Source of the DNA: Rhizobium anhuiense
GTDB lineage: Bacteria > Pseudomonadota > Alphaproteobacteria > Rhizobiales > Rhizobiaceae
NCBI RefSeq assembly: GCF_003985145.1
Contig: NZ_ML133529.1
Coordinates: forward strand, 174,960 to 238,959
Reading direction: 5' to 3'
DNA length: 64,000 nucleotides
Part shown: positions 1 through 10,386 of the stretch, piece after piece
Position numbering within the stretch: position 1 is the stretch's first letter
How the letters are laid out: each line of letters begins with the position of its first letter
Translations under genes and position numbers: made by a program
The notes under the pieces: model-generated
The model's input: the letters and a program-made list of their open reading frames with translations, nothing else
Told to the model about the DNA's origin: nothing
Database searches by the model: none

Positions 1-30
1 GAGGGCGGCGTTCAATGCAAGAGGCGCCTC

Positions 31-1017
31 ATGCTGATCTTTATCGCCAAACGCTTCCTATGGATGATTCCATCGCTGTTTGCCGTCAGCTTCCTCGCTT
101 TCGTGTTGATCCAGCTGCCGCCGGGCGACTATGTCACGACCTATATTGCGACGCTGGCCGCCTCCAACGAGATCGTCGATCAGAACACGGCGGCACAATT
201 GCGCGAGCGCTTCGGCCTCGGCGATCCGATGCTCGTCCAATATTTCAAATGGATCTGGGGCATCCTCTCGCGCGGCGATTTCGGCATTTCCTTCGAGTGG
301 CAGCAACCGGTCTCCGACCTGATCTGGGAGCGCATGGCGCTGACCCTCGTCCTGGCTCTGTCGACATTGATCGCCACCTGGGCGATCGCCCTGCCGATCG
401 GCGTTTTCTCCGCCGTGCGCAAATATTCCATCGGCGACTATTTCTTCACCGCCTTCACCTTCTTCGGCCTGGCCGTTCCGTCTTTCCTGCTGGCGCTGGT
501 GCTGATGTATATCGCGGCGGTCGAATTCGGCCAGGATGTCGGCGGGTTGTTTTCGCCGGAATACGAGAACGCGTCCTGGAGCTTCGCCAAGATGGTCGAC
601 CTGTTCTCGCATCTCTGGCTTCCCGTCATCATCCTGGCCGTCTCTTCGACGGCAAGCCTCATTCGCGTGATGCGCGCGAATATGCTCGACGAACTGCCGA
701 AGCCTTATGTGACCACGGCACGGGCAAAGGGGCTCTCGGAGTTCCGGCTGCTGATGAAATATCCTCTGATGATCGCGCTCAATCCCTTCATCTCGACGAT
801 TGCCTGGCTGCTGCCCAACCTCATTTCCGGCTCCGTCGTCGTCGCCATCGTCCTCAATCTGCCGACGGCAGCACCCCTGCTGCTGCAGGCGCTGATGGCC
901 CAGGACATGTATCTCGCCGGCGCCTTCGTTCTGCTGATCTGCGCGCTGACGCTGATAGGCTCTCTGATCAGCGACATCCTGCTTGCGCTGGTCGATCCCC
1001 GCATCCGGTTGGAATAG
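31..1017 (+). CDS. Dpp/Opp-type ABC transporter permease (DppB-like)
   Basis: Inner-membrane permease of a peptide/oligosaccharide-type ABC importer, 328 residues, the usual size for DppB/OppB. The N-terminal membrane helix (about residues 8-30) is followed by a periplasmic stretch with the family-typical RFGLGDP segment, then further helices. The cytoplasmic EAA loop that contacts the ATPase is visible near residues 228-245 (ARAKGL followed by a hydrophobic run). The ATG follows a GAGGCG ribosome site; the frame stays open to the window edge, so a longer N-terminus cannot be excluded. It is the first visible gene of an operon running to 6291; the binding-protein gene is probably just upstream of the window. 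In rhizobia this permease type often carries sugars or sugar acids, and the two dehydratases downstream argue for that rather than peptides. Confidence 0.9.
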   Translation: MLIFIAKRFLWMIPSLFAVSFLAFVLIQLPPGDYVTTYIATLAASNEIVDQNTAAQLRERFGLGDPMLVQYFKWIWGILSRGDFGISFEWQQPVSDLIWERMALTLVLALSTLIATWAIALPIGVFSAVRKYSIGDYFFTAFTFFGLAVPSFLLALVLMYIAAVEFGQDVGGLFSPEYENASWSFAKMVDLFSHLWLPVIILAVSSTASLIRVMRANMLDELPKPYVTTARAKGLSEFRLLMKYPLMIALNPFISTIAWLLPNLISGSVVVAIVLNLPTAAPLLLQALMAQDMYLAGAFVLLICALTLIGSLISDILLALVDPRIRLE

Positions 1018-1026
1018 GAGCCTCAC

Positions 1027-2148
1027 GTGGCCGACATCACCGTTACAAATATTCAGCCGGATCGCGCTGCCGTCGCATCGCAGTGGCAGCTCATCTGGTG
1101 GGCTTTCCGCCGCCACCGGCTCGCCATGGTCGCGCTCGTCGTCACCGTGATGATGTATATCGTCGCCCTTGTTCCCGGTTTCTTCGCCATCAACGATCCG
1201 AACCTGCAAAATGCGCGGGCGACTTTTCACCCGCCGCAGAAATTGCATCTGATCGATACTGCGAACGGTTTCTCCTTCGGCCCGCATTATTACCCGATGA
1301 AGCTGACTCGCGATCCGGAAACGCTGGCCGCTATCTTCAAGGAAGACACGACGAAGCGTGTCGACGTCCAGTTTTTCGGGCGCGGCTATGAATATTCCGT
1401 GTTCGGCCTGTTCGACACCAACATCCATCTGATCGCCTCGCCCGACAAGATGACGCCGCTGCTTCTCTTCGGTGCCGACAGGCTGGGGCGCGATGTCTTC
1501 AGCCGAACGGTACAGGGCTCGCAGATATCGTTGTCGATCGGCCTCGTTGGCGTATTCTTCTCGCTGATTCTCGGCATCGTGCTCGGCGGCATCTCGGGAT
1601 ACTACGGCGGCCGCATCGATTTCTTCCTGCAGCGGGTGATCGATTTCGTGCTGTCGCTGCCGACGATCCCGATCTGGCTGGCCATGGCCGCGGCCCTGCC
1701 GCAGGATTGGCCGGCGACGCTGCAATATATGATGATCACGATCATCCTGTCGCTGACCGGCTGGGCGCAGCTTGCCCGCGTCGTTCGCGGCCGCTTCCTG
1801 TCCCTGCGCACCGAAGAATTCGTCGCCGCCGCCAGGCTCGACGGCGTTCGCGAAAGACGCATCATCTTTCGCCACATGCTGCCGAGCTTCGCCAGCCACA
1901 TCATTGCCTCGATCACGCTTGCGGTGCCGGCGATGATCCTTGCCGAAACCTCACTCTCCTTCCTGGGGCTTGGGCTGCAGCCGCCGACCATCTCCTGGGG
2001 CGTGCTGTTGCGCGAGGCCCAGAACATTCGCTCGATCGCCACGGCACCGTGGCTCTTCATGCCGGGCTGCGCCGTCGTCGTTGCCGTGATGGCGCTCAAC
2101 CTTCTCGGCGATGGCCTGCGCGATGCAGCCGATCCCTACAACAAATGA
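1027..2148 (+). CDS. Dpp/Opp-type ABC transporter permease (DppC-like)
   Basis: Second permease of the same importer, 373 residues, GTG start 9 bases after the previous stop. One N-terminal helix (about residues 28-56) is followed by an unusually long periplasmic segment of about 90 residues before the DppC hallmark GADRLGRDVFSR. The remaining helices and an EAA loop (AAARLDGVRE, about residue 267) complete the domain. Ordinary DppC proteins are nearer 300 residues; the extra length lies in the periplasmic segment and is known from a subset of such permeases. It pairs with the preceding permease and the following double ATPase. Confidence 0.9.
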   Translation: MADITVTNIQPDRAAVASQWQLIWWAFRRHRLAMVALVVTVMMYIVALVPGFFAINDPNLQNARATFHPPQKLHLIDTANGFSFGPHYYPMKLTRDPETLAAIFKEDTTKRVDVQFFGRGYEYSVFGLFDTNIHLIASPDKMTPLLLFGADRLGRDVFSRTVQGSQISLSIGLVGVFFSLILGIVLGGISGYYGGRIDFFLQRVIDFVLSLPTIPIWLAMAAALPQDWPATLQYMMITIILSLTGWAQLARVVRGRFLSLRTEEFVAAARLDGVRERRIIFRHMLPSFASHIIASITLAVPAMILAETSLSFLGLGLQPPTISWGVLLREAQNIRSIATAPWLFMPGCAVVVAVMALNLLGDGLRDAADPYNK

Positions 2149-2155
2149 GGCCGGC

Positions 2156-3873
<1,718 letters not shown>

Positions 3874-3877
<4 letters not shown>

Positions 3878-5091
3878 AAATCACCGGGATCCGCACGTTT
3901 CTCATGCATGCCGGTCAGCCCGATCCCTCCAAATGGGCCTCGGACGAGCGCTCCGGAGATGGTGCGTCCAGACAACTCGCCGGCACCCGGAACTGGCTCT
4001 TTCTGAAGATCGATACCGACGAGGGCATCACCGGTATTGGTGAATGCTCCGGCTGGCCGCGCGTCATCGAGACGGCGATCCATGATCTTGCACCCCTCCT
4101 TATCGGCGAGGATCCGGCCCATATCGAACGGCTGTGGCAGAAGATGCATATCGCCATGATGGGTCACGGCATGCTCGGGACGGTCGGTGGCGGTGCGATG
4201 ACCGGCATCGACATGGCGCTCTGGGACATCAAGGGCAAGGCGCTCGGCGTGCCAGTCTGGATGCTGCTCGGCGGCAAGGTGCGTGACCGGATCCCGATCT
4301 ATTCGCATGCGAATACGCCCGAGCGCGCGCTTGCCATCAAGGAGCGCGGCATCAAGGCGATCAAATGCGGCGGGGTTGCCGATCCCGTTCGCAAGGTTGC
4401 AGCTCTCCGCGACGCCGTCGGCGACGACATGGACATCGCCATCGATCTGCATGGGCCGCCATGGCTGACGCCAGCCGATGCCTGCCGGCTGGTGCGGGCG
4501 CTCGAACCTTACGAGCTGATGTGGGTCGAAGATCCGATCGCGCCCGACAATATCGACGGCTACCGGCGCATCCGCGACGCAGCCCATGTGCCGCTCGCGG
4601 CTGGCGAGCGCTCGGCGACTATCTTCGGCGAGCGCGAGCTCATCGAGAAGGAACTGGTCGACGTGATCCAGCCGGATACCGGCCGGGCCGGCGGCATCAC
4701 CCAGATGAAGAAGATCGCCGCCATGGCCGAGGCGCATCATATCCAGATGGCGCCGCATTCGGGCTCGCTCGGGCCGGTGGCGGAATATGCCGCCTTGCAT
4801 CTGCTTGCGGCGATCCCGAACGCCCTCATTCTCGAGCGCCTTGACGACGACTGGGACGGCCGCCGCCAGACGATCGTGCCGCACCCCGTTCAGGTCGACG
4901 GCCTGATTGCGGTTCCGGACGGGCCGGGGCTCGGCTGCGATATCGACGAAGCATTCGTCGCTCGTTTTCCGAGCGGCGGCAATGTCTCCGTTCCCGTGCC
5001 GGAAGCTGCCGGCTCCTATAATCCCGGAACCTACAAAGAGCATCTCTACGTGCAGACGCGCGTCGCACGCCGCAGCTATTTCAATCGCTAG
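3874..5091 (+). CDS. Enolase-superfamily acid-sugar dehydratase candidate
   Basis: Mandelate racemase/muconate lactonizing enzyme family protein, 405 residues. These enzymes abstract the proton next to a carboxylate with Mg2+ bound to three acidic residues. Visible ligands are D191 (in IDLHG), E219 (in VEDPI) and E245 (in AGERS). H193, two residues after the first ligand, and H295 (in PHSGSLGP) match the general acid/base pattern of galactonate/mannonate-type dehydratases rather than racemases or MLE. The start overlaps the transporter ATPase stop by four bases. A substrate cannot be named from sequence; a sugar acid delivered by the adjacent transporter is the natural guess. Confidence 0.85.
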
Positions 5092-5103
5092 AAGGACAGA
5101 AAG

Positions 5104-6291
5104 ATGAAGATCGACCGCATGCGGGTTTTTATGACCCGCGACAAGGACCGTCCCCGCGTGATCGTCGCGCTCGACACCGATGACGGGCTGACGGGCTGGG
5201 GTGAATGCTACAATCACGGCCCCGACAAGGCGCTGCCGCCGCTCCTGGATTATCTCTACGCATTTCTCTCCGGCCAGGACCCCACACGCGTCGATTATCT
5301 CGTCAATCTGTTGATCCAGCAAAGCCGGTTCCCGCCGGGTGCGCTTGGCCTTGCCGCGATCTCTGCGCTCGATCACTGCCTATGGGATCTTGCGGCCAAG
5401 GCAGCAAATGTCCCAGTCTACAAGCTGCTGGGCGGCGAGGTGCGCGACCGCATCAAGGTCTATGCCGGCGTCTACACCGCACCGGACGCGCCCGCCGCCC
5501 GCGACGAATTCGATCGTCTGAAGGAAGAATGGGGTTTCACCGCCTTCAAGCTCAGCCCCTGGCGTATCGACATGCACGCCCATCGCTGGGGCAATGTCGT
5601 GAAAGCCTCGGCGGATTATTTCCGCTCGCTGCGCGAGACGGTCAACGACGAATACGAGATCGCCTTCGATGCCCATGCCAAGATTTTCGAGCCGGTCGCC
5701 GCAAGGCAACTCGGCAACGCGCTGGCCCCCTACGATCCCTTGTTTTTCGAGGAACCGCTGCGCCCTGAGAATATCGAGGCGTGGGGCGATCTGAAACAGG
5801 GGCTCAACTGCGTGCTTGCCACCGGCGAGTCGCTCTACAACAGAAACGAGTTCCTGCGGCTGCTGCAGGTCAAGGGCGCCGATCTCATCCAGCCCGATAT
5901 CTGCGTCGTCGGCGGCATCAGCGAAATGCGCCGCATTGCTACACTCGCCGAAGCCTATTTCGTCGGGGTGGCGCCGCACAACCCGATGGGGCCGCTTGCG
6001 ACGGCGGTCAACGTTCATTTTTCGGCCGCGGCGCAGAATTTCCGCATCCTCGAATACCGGCTGCCGAAGGGGCAGGCCTATGTCTATGGCGGCCTCGATA
6101 TCGAGAAACGGCAGGGGGAAACCCGCTATGTCGTCGATCCCTATCTGCCGAAGGACGGCTATCTGGAATTGCGTCCCGACCGGCCGGGCTGGGGCGTCGA
6201 AATGGACGAGAAGGCGATGGAAGAGGAAGGCTACATCCACTGGCAGCGGCGCGTGCCGAAGCGACCGGACGGCTCCTACGCCTTCGCCTGA
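5104..6291 (+). CDS. Second enolase-superfamily acid-sugar dehydratase candidate
   Basis: A second, clearly divergent member of the mandelate racemase/MLE family, 395 residues, 12 bases after the first. Metal ligands are D189 (FDAHAK), E216 or E217 (FEEPL) and E242 (TGESL). H191 and H292 (APHNPMGP) give the same dehydratase-like arrangement seen in galactonate dehydratase. Two non-identical paralogues in one operon suggest either two substrates (for example epimeric aldonates) or consecutive steps. It is the last gene of the operon; a hairpin lies at 6314-6347. Confidence 0.85.
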   Translation: MKIDRMRVFMTRDKDRPRVIVALDTDDGLTGWGECYNHGPDKALPPLLDYLYAFLSGQDPTRVDYLVNLLIQQSRFPPGALGLAAISALDHCLWDLAAKAANVPVYKLLGGEVRDRIKVYAGVYTAPDAPAARDEFDRLKEEWGFTAFKLSPWRIDMHAHRWGNVVKASADYFRSLRETVNDEYEIAFDAHAKIFEPVAARQLGNALAPYDPLFFEEPLRPENIEAWGDLKQGLNCVLATGESLYNRNEFLRLLQVKGADLIQPDICVVGGISEMRRIATLAEAYFVGVAPHNPMGPLATAVNVHFSAAAQNFRILEYRLPKGQAYVYGGLDIEKRQGETRYVVDPYLPKDGYLELRPDRPGWGVEMDEKAMEEEGYIHWQRRVPKRPDGSYAFA

Positions 6292-6305
6292 GGCATTGTG
6301 CGCTT

Positions 6306-6347
6306 TAAAAACCGGAGCTGGCCGCCCGGATGGACGTGGCCAGCTCC
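6306..6347 (-). terminator. Rho-independent terminator of the FMN reductase/nitroreductase unit
   Basis: Perfect 10-bp stem GGAGCTGGCC/GGCCAGCTCC (6314-6323 with 6338-6347). Read on the minus strand it is followed by GG and a run of five T (6306-6310), the classical intrinsic terminator layout. The hairpin also sits 22 bases after the plus-strand operon but has no T run in that direction. Confidence 0.8.
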
Positions 6348-6386
6348 CGCAGTACAGGATACGCAATCGCTCATTCCAAGCGCCCG

Positions 6387-6959
6387 CTAGGCATCTCTAG
6401 GCAGCACTGAGCGAACCCTTGCGATGAAGACGTGGAAGTCCCGCATGAAAGTGCGAAGGAAATCGGCGGTGCTGTCTTTCGTGACCTCGCCGTCGTCGGT
6501 GATCAGCCCTGGTGTGAACTGGATGTAGGCTTCCGGGGCATTCATCTGCGGAGAGTTGCAGAAACTGAGCACACTGCGCAAATTCTGCTGGGCGACGGCT
6601 GTGCCGATCGCGCCCGGCGACGTGCCGATCACTGCTGACGGCTTGCGTGTGAACGAGTTGGTGCCGTAGGGGCGGCTCGCCCAGTCGATTGCGTTTTTCA
6701 GCCCGCCGGGTATGGATCGATTGTATTCCGGCGTGACGAACAGCACGGCGTCGACGGCCGCGATTGCCGCCTTGAATGCCTTGCCAGCCGGAGGGTAGTC
6801 GGCGTCATAGTCGTAGCTGTAGAGCGGCAGATCCTTGAAGGATATCTCCGACATTTCGAGTTCCGGCGGGGCCAACCGCACCAACGCCGTGGCGAGTTTG
6901 CGGTTGATCGAGCCCTTGGCGAGGCTGCCGATGAGATAGCCTACTTTATGCGTGGTCAT
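6387..6959 (-). CDS. NADPH-dependent FMN reductase / quinone-reductase-like flavoprotein
   Basis: Flavodoxin-fold reductase of the COG0431 family, 190 residues. The phosphate-binding loop GSLAKGSINRKLA is at the N-terminus (about residues 8-20) and the family signature VTPEYNRSIPGGLKNAIDWASRP is in the middle. Such enzymes reduce FMN, quinones, azo compounds or chromate with NAD(P)H in the cytoplasm. The ATG at 6959 is preceded by a GAGGGAG ribosome site 6-7 bases away; the longer in-frame reading from 7022 would overlap the upstream nitroreductase. It lies 34 bases downstream of the nitroreductase and probably shares its transcript, a typical redox-detoxification pair. Confidence 0.88.
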   Translation of the reverse strand: MTTHKVGYLIGSLAKGSINRKLATALVRLAPPELEMSEISFKDLPLYSYDYDADYPPAGKAFKAAIAAVDAVLFVTPEYNRSIPGGLKNAIDWASRPYGTNSFTRKPSAVIGTSPGAIGTAVAQQNLRSVLSFCNSPQMNAPEAYIQFTPGLITDDGEVTKDSTADFLRTFMRDFHVFIARVRSVLPRDA

Positions 6960-6993
6960 GGCGTTCTCCCTCTTGTCCTTTGATCGCAAGTAA

Positions 6994-7659
6994 CTAATCG
7001 CCGAGGAACGTGACCGTCTCATCGAGCGGCGCGCGGCCTGTACGGGCGTAACTTACCGTGGGGTCCTCGTACCCGATCGACATGCCGCAGAAGAGGATGA
7101 GCCCGTCCGGGGGTGACAGAACCTCCGCGACCGTCTCGCGAACCTGCGACCACGCCATCTGCGGGCAACTGTGCAGACCTTCGGCGCGGAGCAGCAGCAT
7201 GACGGTCTGCAGATACATGCCGACGTCGGCCCATTGGGGTAGGCCCAGGTCGCGATCGATGTAGCAGAACAGGGCGGCGGGCGCGCCGAAACAGTTCCAG
7301 TTGGCGATTGCTGCCCGCTGGCGCGCCTCCCAGTCCTCGCGTGCAATGCCGAGCGCGCTGTAGCGCTCCTTGCCGAAGGCGGATCGGCGCTCCCCGTAGG
7401 GGGACTTCAGTGCGGGCGGGTACATCTCGTACTGCCGTTTGTCCCAGGCGTCGCCATGGGCCACACGCTCGACGGCGGACGTCTTCAGCTCAGCCAGCGG
7501 CGCGCCGGTCATCACGTAGGTGTTCCACGGCTGGATGTTCGATCCTGACGGCGACCAAGCCGCGGCGGACAGCACCCGCTCCAGAACCTCCCTGTCCACA
7601 GGCGCGTCTTTGAACCCGCGCACCGACCGTCGGCTTTTGACTGCCTCATATACGTCCAT
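6994..7659 (-). CDS. Nitroreductase family protein
   Basis: FMN-dependent NAD(P)H oxidoreductase of the nitroreductase fold, 221 residues. The N-terminal FMN-binding motif RRSVRGF is at residues 9-15 and SPSGSNIQPW (about 42-51) is the second typical flavin/phosphate contact. The start at 7659 is fixed by an excellent ribosome site (GGAGGTGAT directly before ATG); a longer reading to 7824 has no such site. First gene of a two-gene unit with the FMN reductase. The physiological substrate is unknown; family members reduce nitroaromatics, quinones or enones. Confidence 0.88.
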   Translation of the reverse strand: MDVYEAVKSRRSVRGFKDAPVDREVLERVLSAAAWSPSGSNIQPWNTYVMTGAPLAELKTSAVERVAHGDAWDKRQYEMYPPALKSPYGERRSAFGKERYSALGIAREDWEARQRAAIANWNCFGAPAALFCYIDRDLGLPQWADVGMYLQTVMLLLRAEGLHSCPQMAWSQVRETVAEVLSPPDGLILFCGMSIGYEDPTVSYARTGRAPLDETVTFLGD

Positions 7660-8053
7660 GATCACCTCCGTCTGACCCAAACCCAGCATCGATGAGCATG
7701 GTCGGGCTGCCGTTCCGTTCCTGATGCGGTTCATTATCTCCATTCGCAATGGAGGCGTAATCACACCGTGGTCTAGGAGGGGTACATCAAACGTACATCG
7801 GGGATCGATGCGTTCGAGGGGCATGTAGGCGAAGCATGACAGGACTCCCGCGCCACGGCATCCCGGCCTTGGAGTTGCGGCCCTTGAACGGCGGCTTGGC
7901 GCTTGCGCTCAAGCCGCAGTCGTCTTTTTCGAAACTGCGTTCTTCGCCGTGATGCCGCACCTCGCTGCGGCGGCGCCGATCCTGAGTTGCCGACAGGATC
8001 ATCCTCAGCAGAATTGGGCACCAATCATGAGCCGCAAGAGCAACGCTTCGTCA
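7660..8053. other. Gene-poor gap between ArsR regulator and nitroreductase
   Basis: About 390 bases between two genes on the minus strand. No open frame here has a ribosome site or recognisable motif. A short minus-strand frame (about 7787-8002) is open, but its translation is rich in Arg, Ser and Pro like a non-coding frame. The promoter of the nitroreductase unit presumably lies between about 7670 and 7800. No convincing -35/-10 pair was found. Confidence 0.4.
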
Positions 8054-8407
8054 TCAGGTGCCTACGGCTCGGACACGTTCTACCGGGGAGCGATGGTAGG
8101 ATCCGAAAATGTCGGCGAGCGTATCGAGCATCGCCTTGGCCGCGCCGGATTGAAGTGAATAATAGATCGTCTGTGCAGCCCTTCGCGTCTGCACGAGTTC
8201 CTGTTCTCGAAGAATGGCCAAATGCTGGGACGTCGAAGATTGGCTCAACCCCACCTCGTCGGCCAGGACGCTCACCGACATTTCTCCCTCGGCCAGCAGA
8301 TGCAGCATATGAAGCCGTTTGGCATTCCCCATGGCCGACAGGAAGTTTGCTTCGTTGTCGAAGGCGGTGGTTTCAGGGGAAGGCGCGGTTGACGAGTGAT
8401 TGTTCAA
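8054..8407 (-). CDS. ArsR-family winged-helix transcriptional regulator
   Basis: Small DNA-binding repressor, 117 residues. The core MGNAKRLHMLHLLAEGEMSV is followed by the helix-turn-helix LADEVGLSQSSTSQHLAILREQELV and the wing, the standard ArsR layout. No CxC metal-binding motif is present, so it is not an obvious metal sensor; NolR of rhizobia is a metal-independent relative of similar size, but identity with NolR is not claimed. A TTG start at 8407 is preferred because AAAGGAGATC lies 4-5 bases upstream. In-frame ATG codons at 8449 and 8554 lack a comparable site. It may control the nitroreductase unit downstream. Confidence 0.82.
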   Translation of the reverse strand: MNNHSSTAPSPETTAFDNEANFLSAMGNAKRLHMLHLLAEGEMSVSVLADEVGLSQSSTSQHLAILREQELVQTRRAAQTIYYSLQSGAAKAMLDTLADIFGSYHRSPVERVRAVGT

Positions 8408-8626
8408 AGCGAGATCTCCTTTAGGAACCAAAGCGGGGCACCAGGTCATATCCCCGAGCTTTAATTTAGGAATAACGCATGGGTGCGCGGCCGAAACCCC
8501 ATTGCCGGCGCAAGATGGTCTTTTTCGGCGCAGATCGGATACGGCGCGCATCAAATGGACAGCGGCGGTATGTAATCTTCGAGGCCGGCATCCCGAGTTT
8601 TTGGAGGCGTGCTGCTAAAGCTGGAG

Positions 8627-8669
8627 CAATTCCAGCAAAACTGTGCAGCAGTGCTGCGTCTGGAATTGC
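8627..8669. repeat. Palindromic intergenic repeat, REP/RIME-like
   Basis: Perfect 10-bp inverted repeat GCAATTCCAG/CTGGAATTGC (8627-8636 with 8660-8669), directly abutting the stop codon of the last response-regulator gene. The layout and the GAATTGC end resemble short palindromic repeats that recur many times in rhizobial intergenic DNA; that resemblance is from memory and unverified. It could act as a transcript-end hairpin for the two-component operon, although no T run follows. Confidence 0.5.
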
Positions 8670-8670
8670 G

Positions 8671-9363
8671 CTAGCGCGCGCCTGCCTGGCGCATTTGTGC
8701 GGGCAGAGTTTCCCAGGCCCGGATCAATTCGCCGATGGAGGCAGCCTCCATCTTGTGCATGACATTGCTGCGATGCAGCTTGACCGTCACTTCGCTGATG
8801 CCGAGATCGAAGGCGATCTGCTTGTTGAGGCGGCCGCGTGCCACTTCATGCAGAACCTCGCGCTCGCGCTGAGTCAGGGTCTCCAGGCGCTTGATATTGC
8901 GCTCGGCGATCGCGGCTTCCGCTCGCCGCTCGGCATCCGTCGCAATGGCAGCCGTAATGGCGTCGAGCAGCGTCTGGTCCCGCACGGGTTTGGTGAGAAA
9001 ATCGACAGCGCCGGCCTTCATCGCCTGAACGGTCATCGGGATGTCGCCATGGCCGGTCACGAAGATGATCGGCTTGGCAATGCCGTTTTCGGCCAGATGA
9101 CGCTGCAGGTGGAGGCCGCTTGCTCCAGGCATGCGCACATCGAGGATCAGGCAACCGGGGCTATCCAATATATCGGCGTCAAGCAATTCGCGGGTCGAGG
9201 CAAAACTGGTCGACCGGAAACCCGCCGACAGGATGAGCTCCGACAGCGCCTCACGAACGGACGCGTCGTCATCGACGATGATGACGAGTGGCTCTGTCTC
9301 TTCACATCTGCACTGCAACGATAACGGCGCCGATCTCCGCAGCAACGGCTGGTCAACTCGCAT
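8671..9363 (-). CDS. FixJ-like response regulator (receiver + LuxR HTH)
   Basis: Two-component DNA-binding regulator, 230 residues. The receiver domain has acidic residues DDD near the N-terminus, the phospho-acceptor Asp in LILDVRMPG, the Thr in FVTGHGD and the Lys in FLTKP. A C-terminal LuxR/FixJ helix-turn-helix follows (LTQREREVLHEVARGRLNKQIAFDLGIS in part, then TVKLHRSNVMHKM). The ATG at 9363 follows the preceding stop by one base with GGAGG 6 bases upstream, so translation is coupled. Last gene of a four-gene operon with a sensor kinase and two more receivers; target promoters are unknown. Confidence 0.9.
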   Translation of the reverse strand: MRVDQPLLRRSAPLSLQCRCEETEPLVIIVDDDASVREALSELILSAGFRSTSFASTRELLDADILDSPGCLILDVRMPGASGLHLQRHLAENGIAKPIIFVTGHGDIPMTVQAMKAGAVDFLTKPVRDQTLLDAITAAIATDAERRAEAAIAERNIKRLETLTQREREVLHEVARGRLNKQIAFDLGISEVTVKLHRSNVMHKMEAASIGELIRAWETLPAQMRQAGAR

Positions 9364-9364
9364 G

Positions 9365-9748
9365 TCACCCTCCATCTGTCGATTTATGCAAAGCGTTGGC
9401 TATGGCTGCCAGCAGCGCCTGGGCATCAAAGGGCTTTCGGAAAAATCCGCCCACGCCTTGAGCGCGGCCCTGATCTGCTATCTCGTGGCGGCCCGTGATC
9501 AGGAATACCGGCAGCTCCGGACGCGACTTTCGCACCAAATCGCGAAGTTCGAAGCCGTCGATGCCAGGCATTCCGATATCGGTGATGAGCAGGTCGAGGT
9601 CCGACAGCCCGTTGATGAGCAACGAGCCCGCCGACGAAAAGCTGCGGGCCACATAACCCGCGGATTCCAGAAGGTCGCCCATCGATTCAAGCAGCCTTGG
9701 ATCGTCATCGACAATTGCCACGACGTGTCTTGTCTTGTTCATGTTCAA
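9365..9748 (-). CDS. Single-domain response regulator (receiver only)
   Basis: Stand-alone receiver domain, 127 residues, without an output domain. Conserved features are the acidic patch VDDD (near 14-16), phospho-acceptor Asp in LLITDIGMPG, Thr in LITGRH and Lys in FRKPF. Such proteins act as phosphate shuttles, sinks or CheY-like effectors. A TTG at 9748 overlaps the stop of the upstream regulator (TTGA), with GGGAGGGAA just before it; ATG at 9742 is the alternative and changes only two residues. Its position between two full FixJ-like regulators and below one kinase suggests branching or modulation of the phospho-signal. Confidence 0.88.
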   Translation of the reverse strand: MNMNKTRHVVAIVDDDPRLLESMGDLLESAGYVARSFSSAGSLLINGLSDLDLLITDIGMPGIDGFELRDLVRKSRPELPVFLITGRHEIADQGRAQGVGGFFRKPFDAQALLAAIANALHKSTDGG

Positions 9749-10386
9749 TTCCCTCCCACTCGGCGCGAGTGGGTTATCGGTATTTCCAATCTCTCCGCGA
9801 TCCGGACGAGATCGGCGAGCGACGCCGCCGCCATTTTCTGCATCACATTTCTTCTATGGATCTGCAGCGTGACTTCGCTGATCCCCAATTCGGCTGCCGC
9901 CTGCTTGTTGAGAAGACCGCTGACGACGAGCGGCAGCACCTCGCGCTCTCGCGGCGTCAGGTCGAGGTAGTGTCGTTTGAGCATGTCGAGTTCGGCGCGT
10001 TCCGATCTCTTTGTCCGATCCTCGGCGATCGCCGCGTGGACTGCCGCCATGAGGTCCGCATCGCTGAAGGGTTTGGTCAGGAAGTCCACCGCGCCATGCT
10101 TGATCGCACGCACGGAGGAGGGAATGTCGCCATGTCCTGTGATGAAGACGATCGGCGGATGGTCCCTGTCAGCGATCTGTCTCTGCAGGTCGAGGCCGTT
10201 GATGTCAGGCAGTTCGATATCGAGAATAAGGCAGGCGGGCAGGTCAGGCTTGTCCGCTCTCACGTAATCGCAGGCCGATTCGAAGGCGATGGTGCGCATG
10301 CCGTGCGACTCCAGCAACTCGCCGAGCGCTTCCCGAATACGTCCATCGTCATCCACGATGAAGACAATATGGTCATCGGCTGTCAT
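9745..10386 (-). CDS. FixJ-like response regulator (receiver + LuxR HTH)
   Basis: Second full-length FixJ-type regulator, 213 residues. The receiver starts FIVDDDGRIREAL, with phospho-acceptor Asp in LILDIELPD, FITGHGD and FLTKPF. The C-terminal LuxR domain is LTPREREVLPLVVSGLLNKQAAAELGIS followed by LQIHRRNVMQKM. It begins at an ATG that overlaps the stop of the sensor kinase (ATGA), so it is the most likely direct partner of that kinase. A longer in-frame reading from 10458 would lie inside the kinase gene and is not favoured. It differs clearly from the 8671-9363 paralogue, so the two probably bind different sites. Confidence 0.9.
   Translation of the reverse strand: MTADDHIVFIVDDDGRIREALGELLESHGMRTIAFESACDYVRADKPDLPACLILDIELPDINGLDLQRQIADRDHPPIVFITGHGDIPSSVRAIKHGAVDFLTKPFSDADLMAAVHAAIAEDRTKRSERAELDMLKRHYLDLTPREREVLPLVVSGLLNKQAAAELGISEVTLQIHRRNVMQKMAAASLADLVRIAERLEIPITHSRRVGGN

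Noticed and set aside
58..1899. Long open frame of 613 codons on the minus strand opposite the two Dpp-type permeases
   Set aside because: The translation is rich in Arg, Gln, Asp and His with no family motif, as expected for the antisense of GC-rich codons, while both plus-strand permeases show full family features.
7773..8024. Possible small gene or gene remnant between ArsR and nitroreductase
   Set aside because: No ribosome site, no recognisable motif and low-complexity Arg/Ser/Pro composition in every frame.
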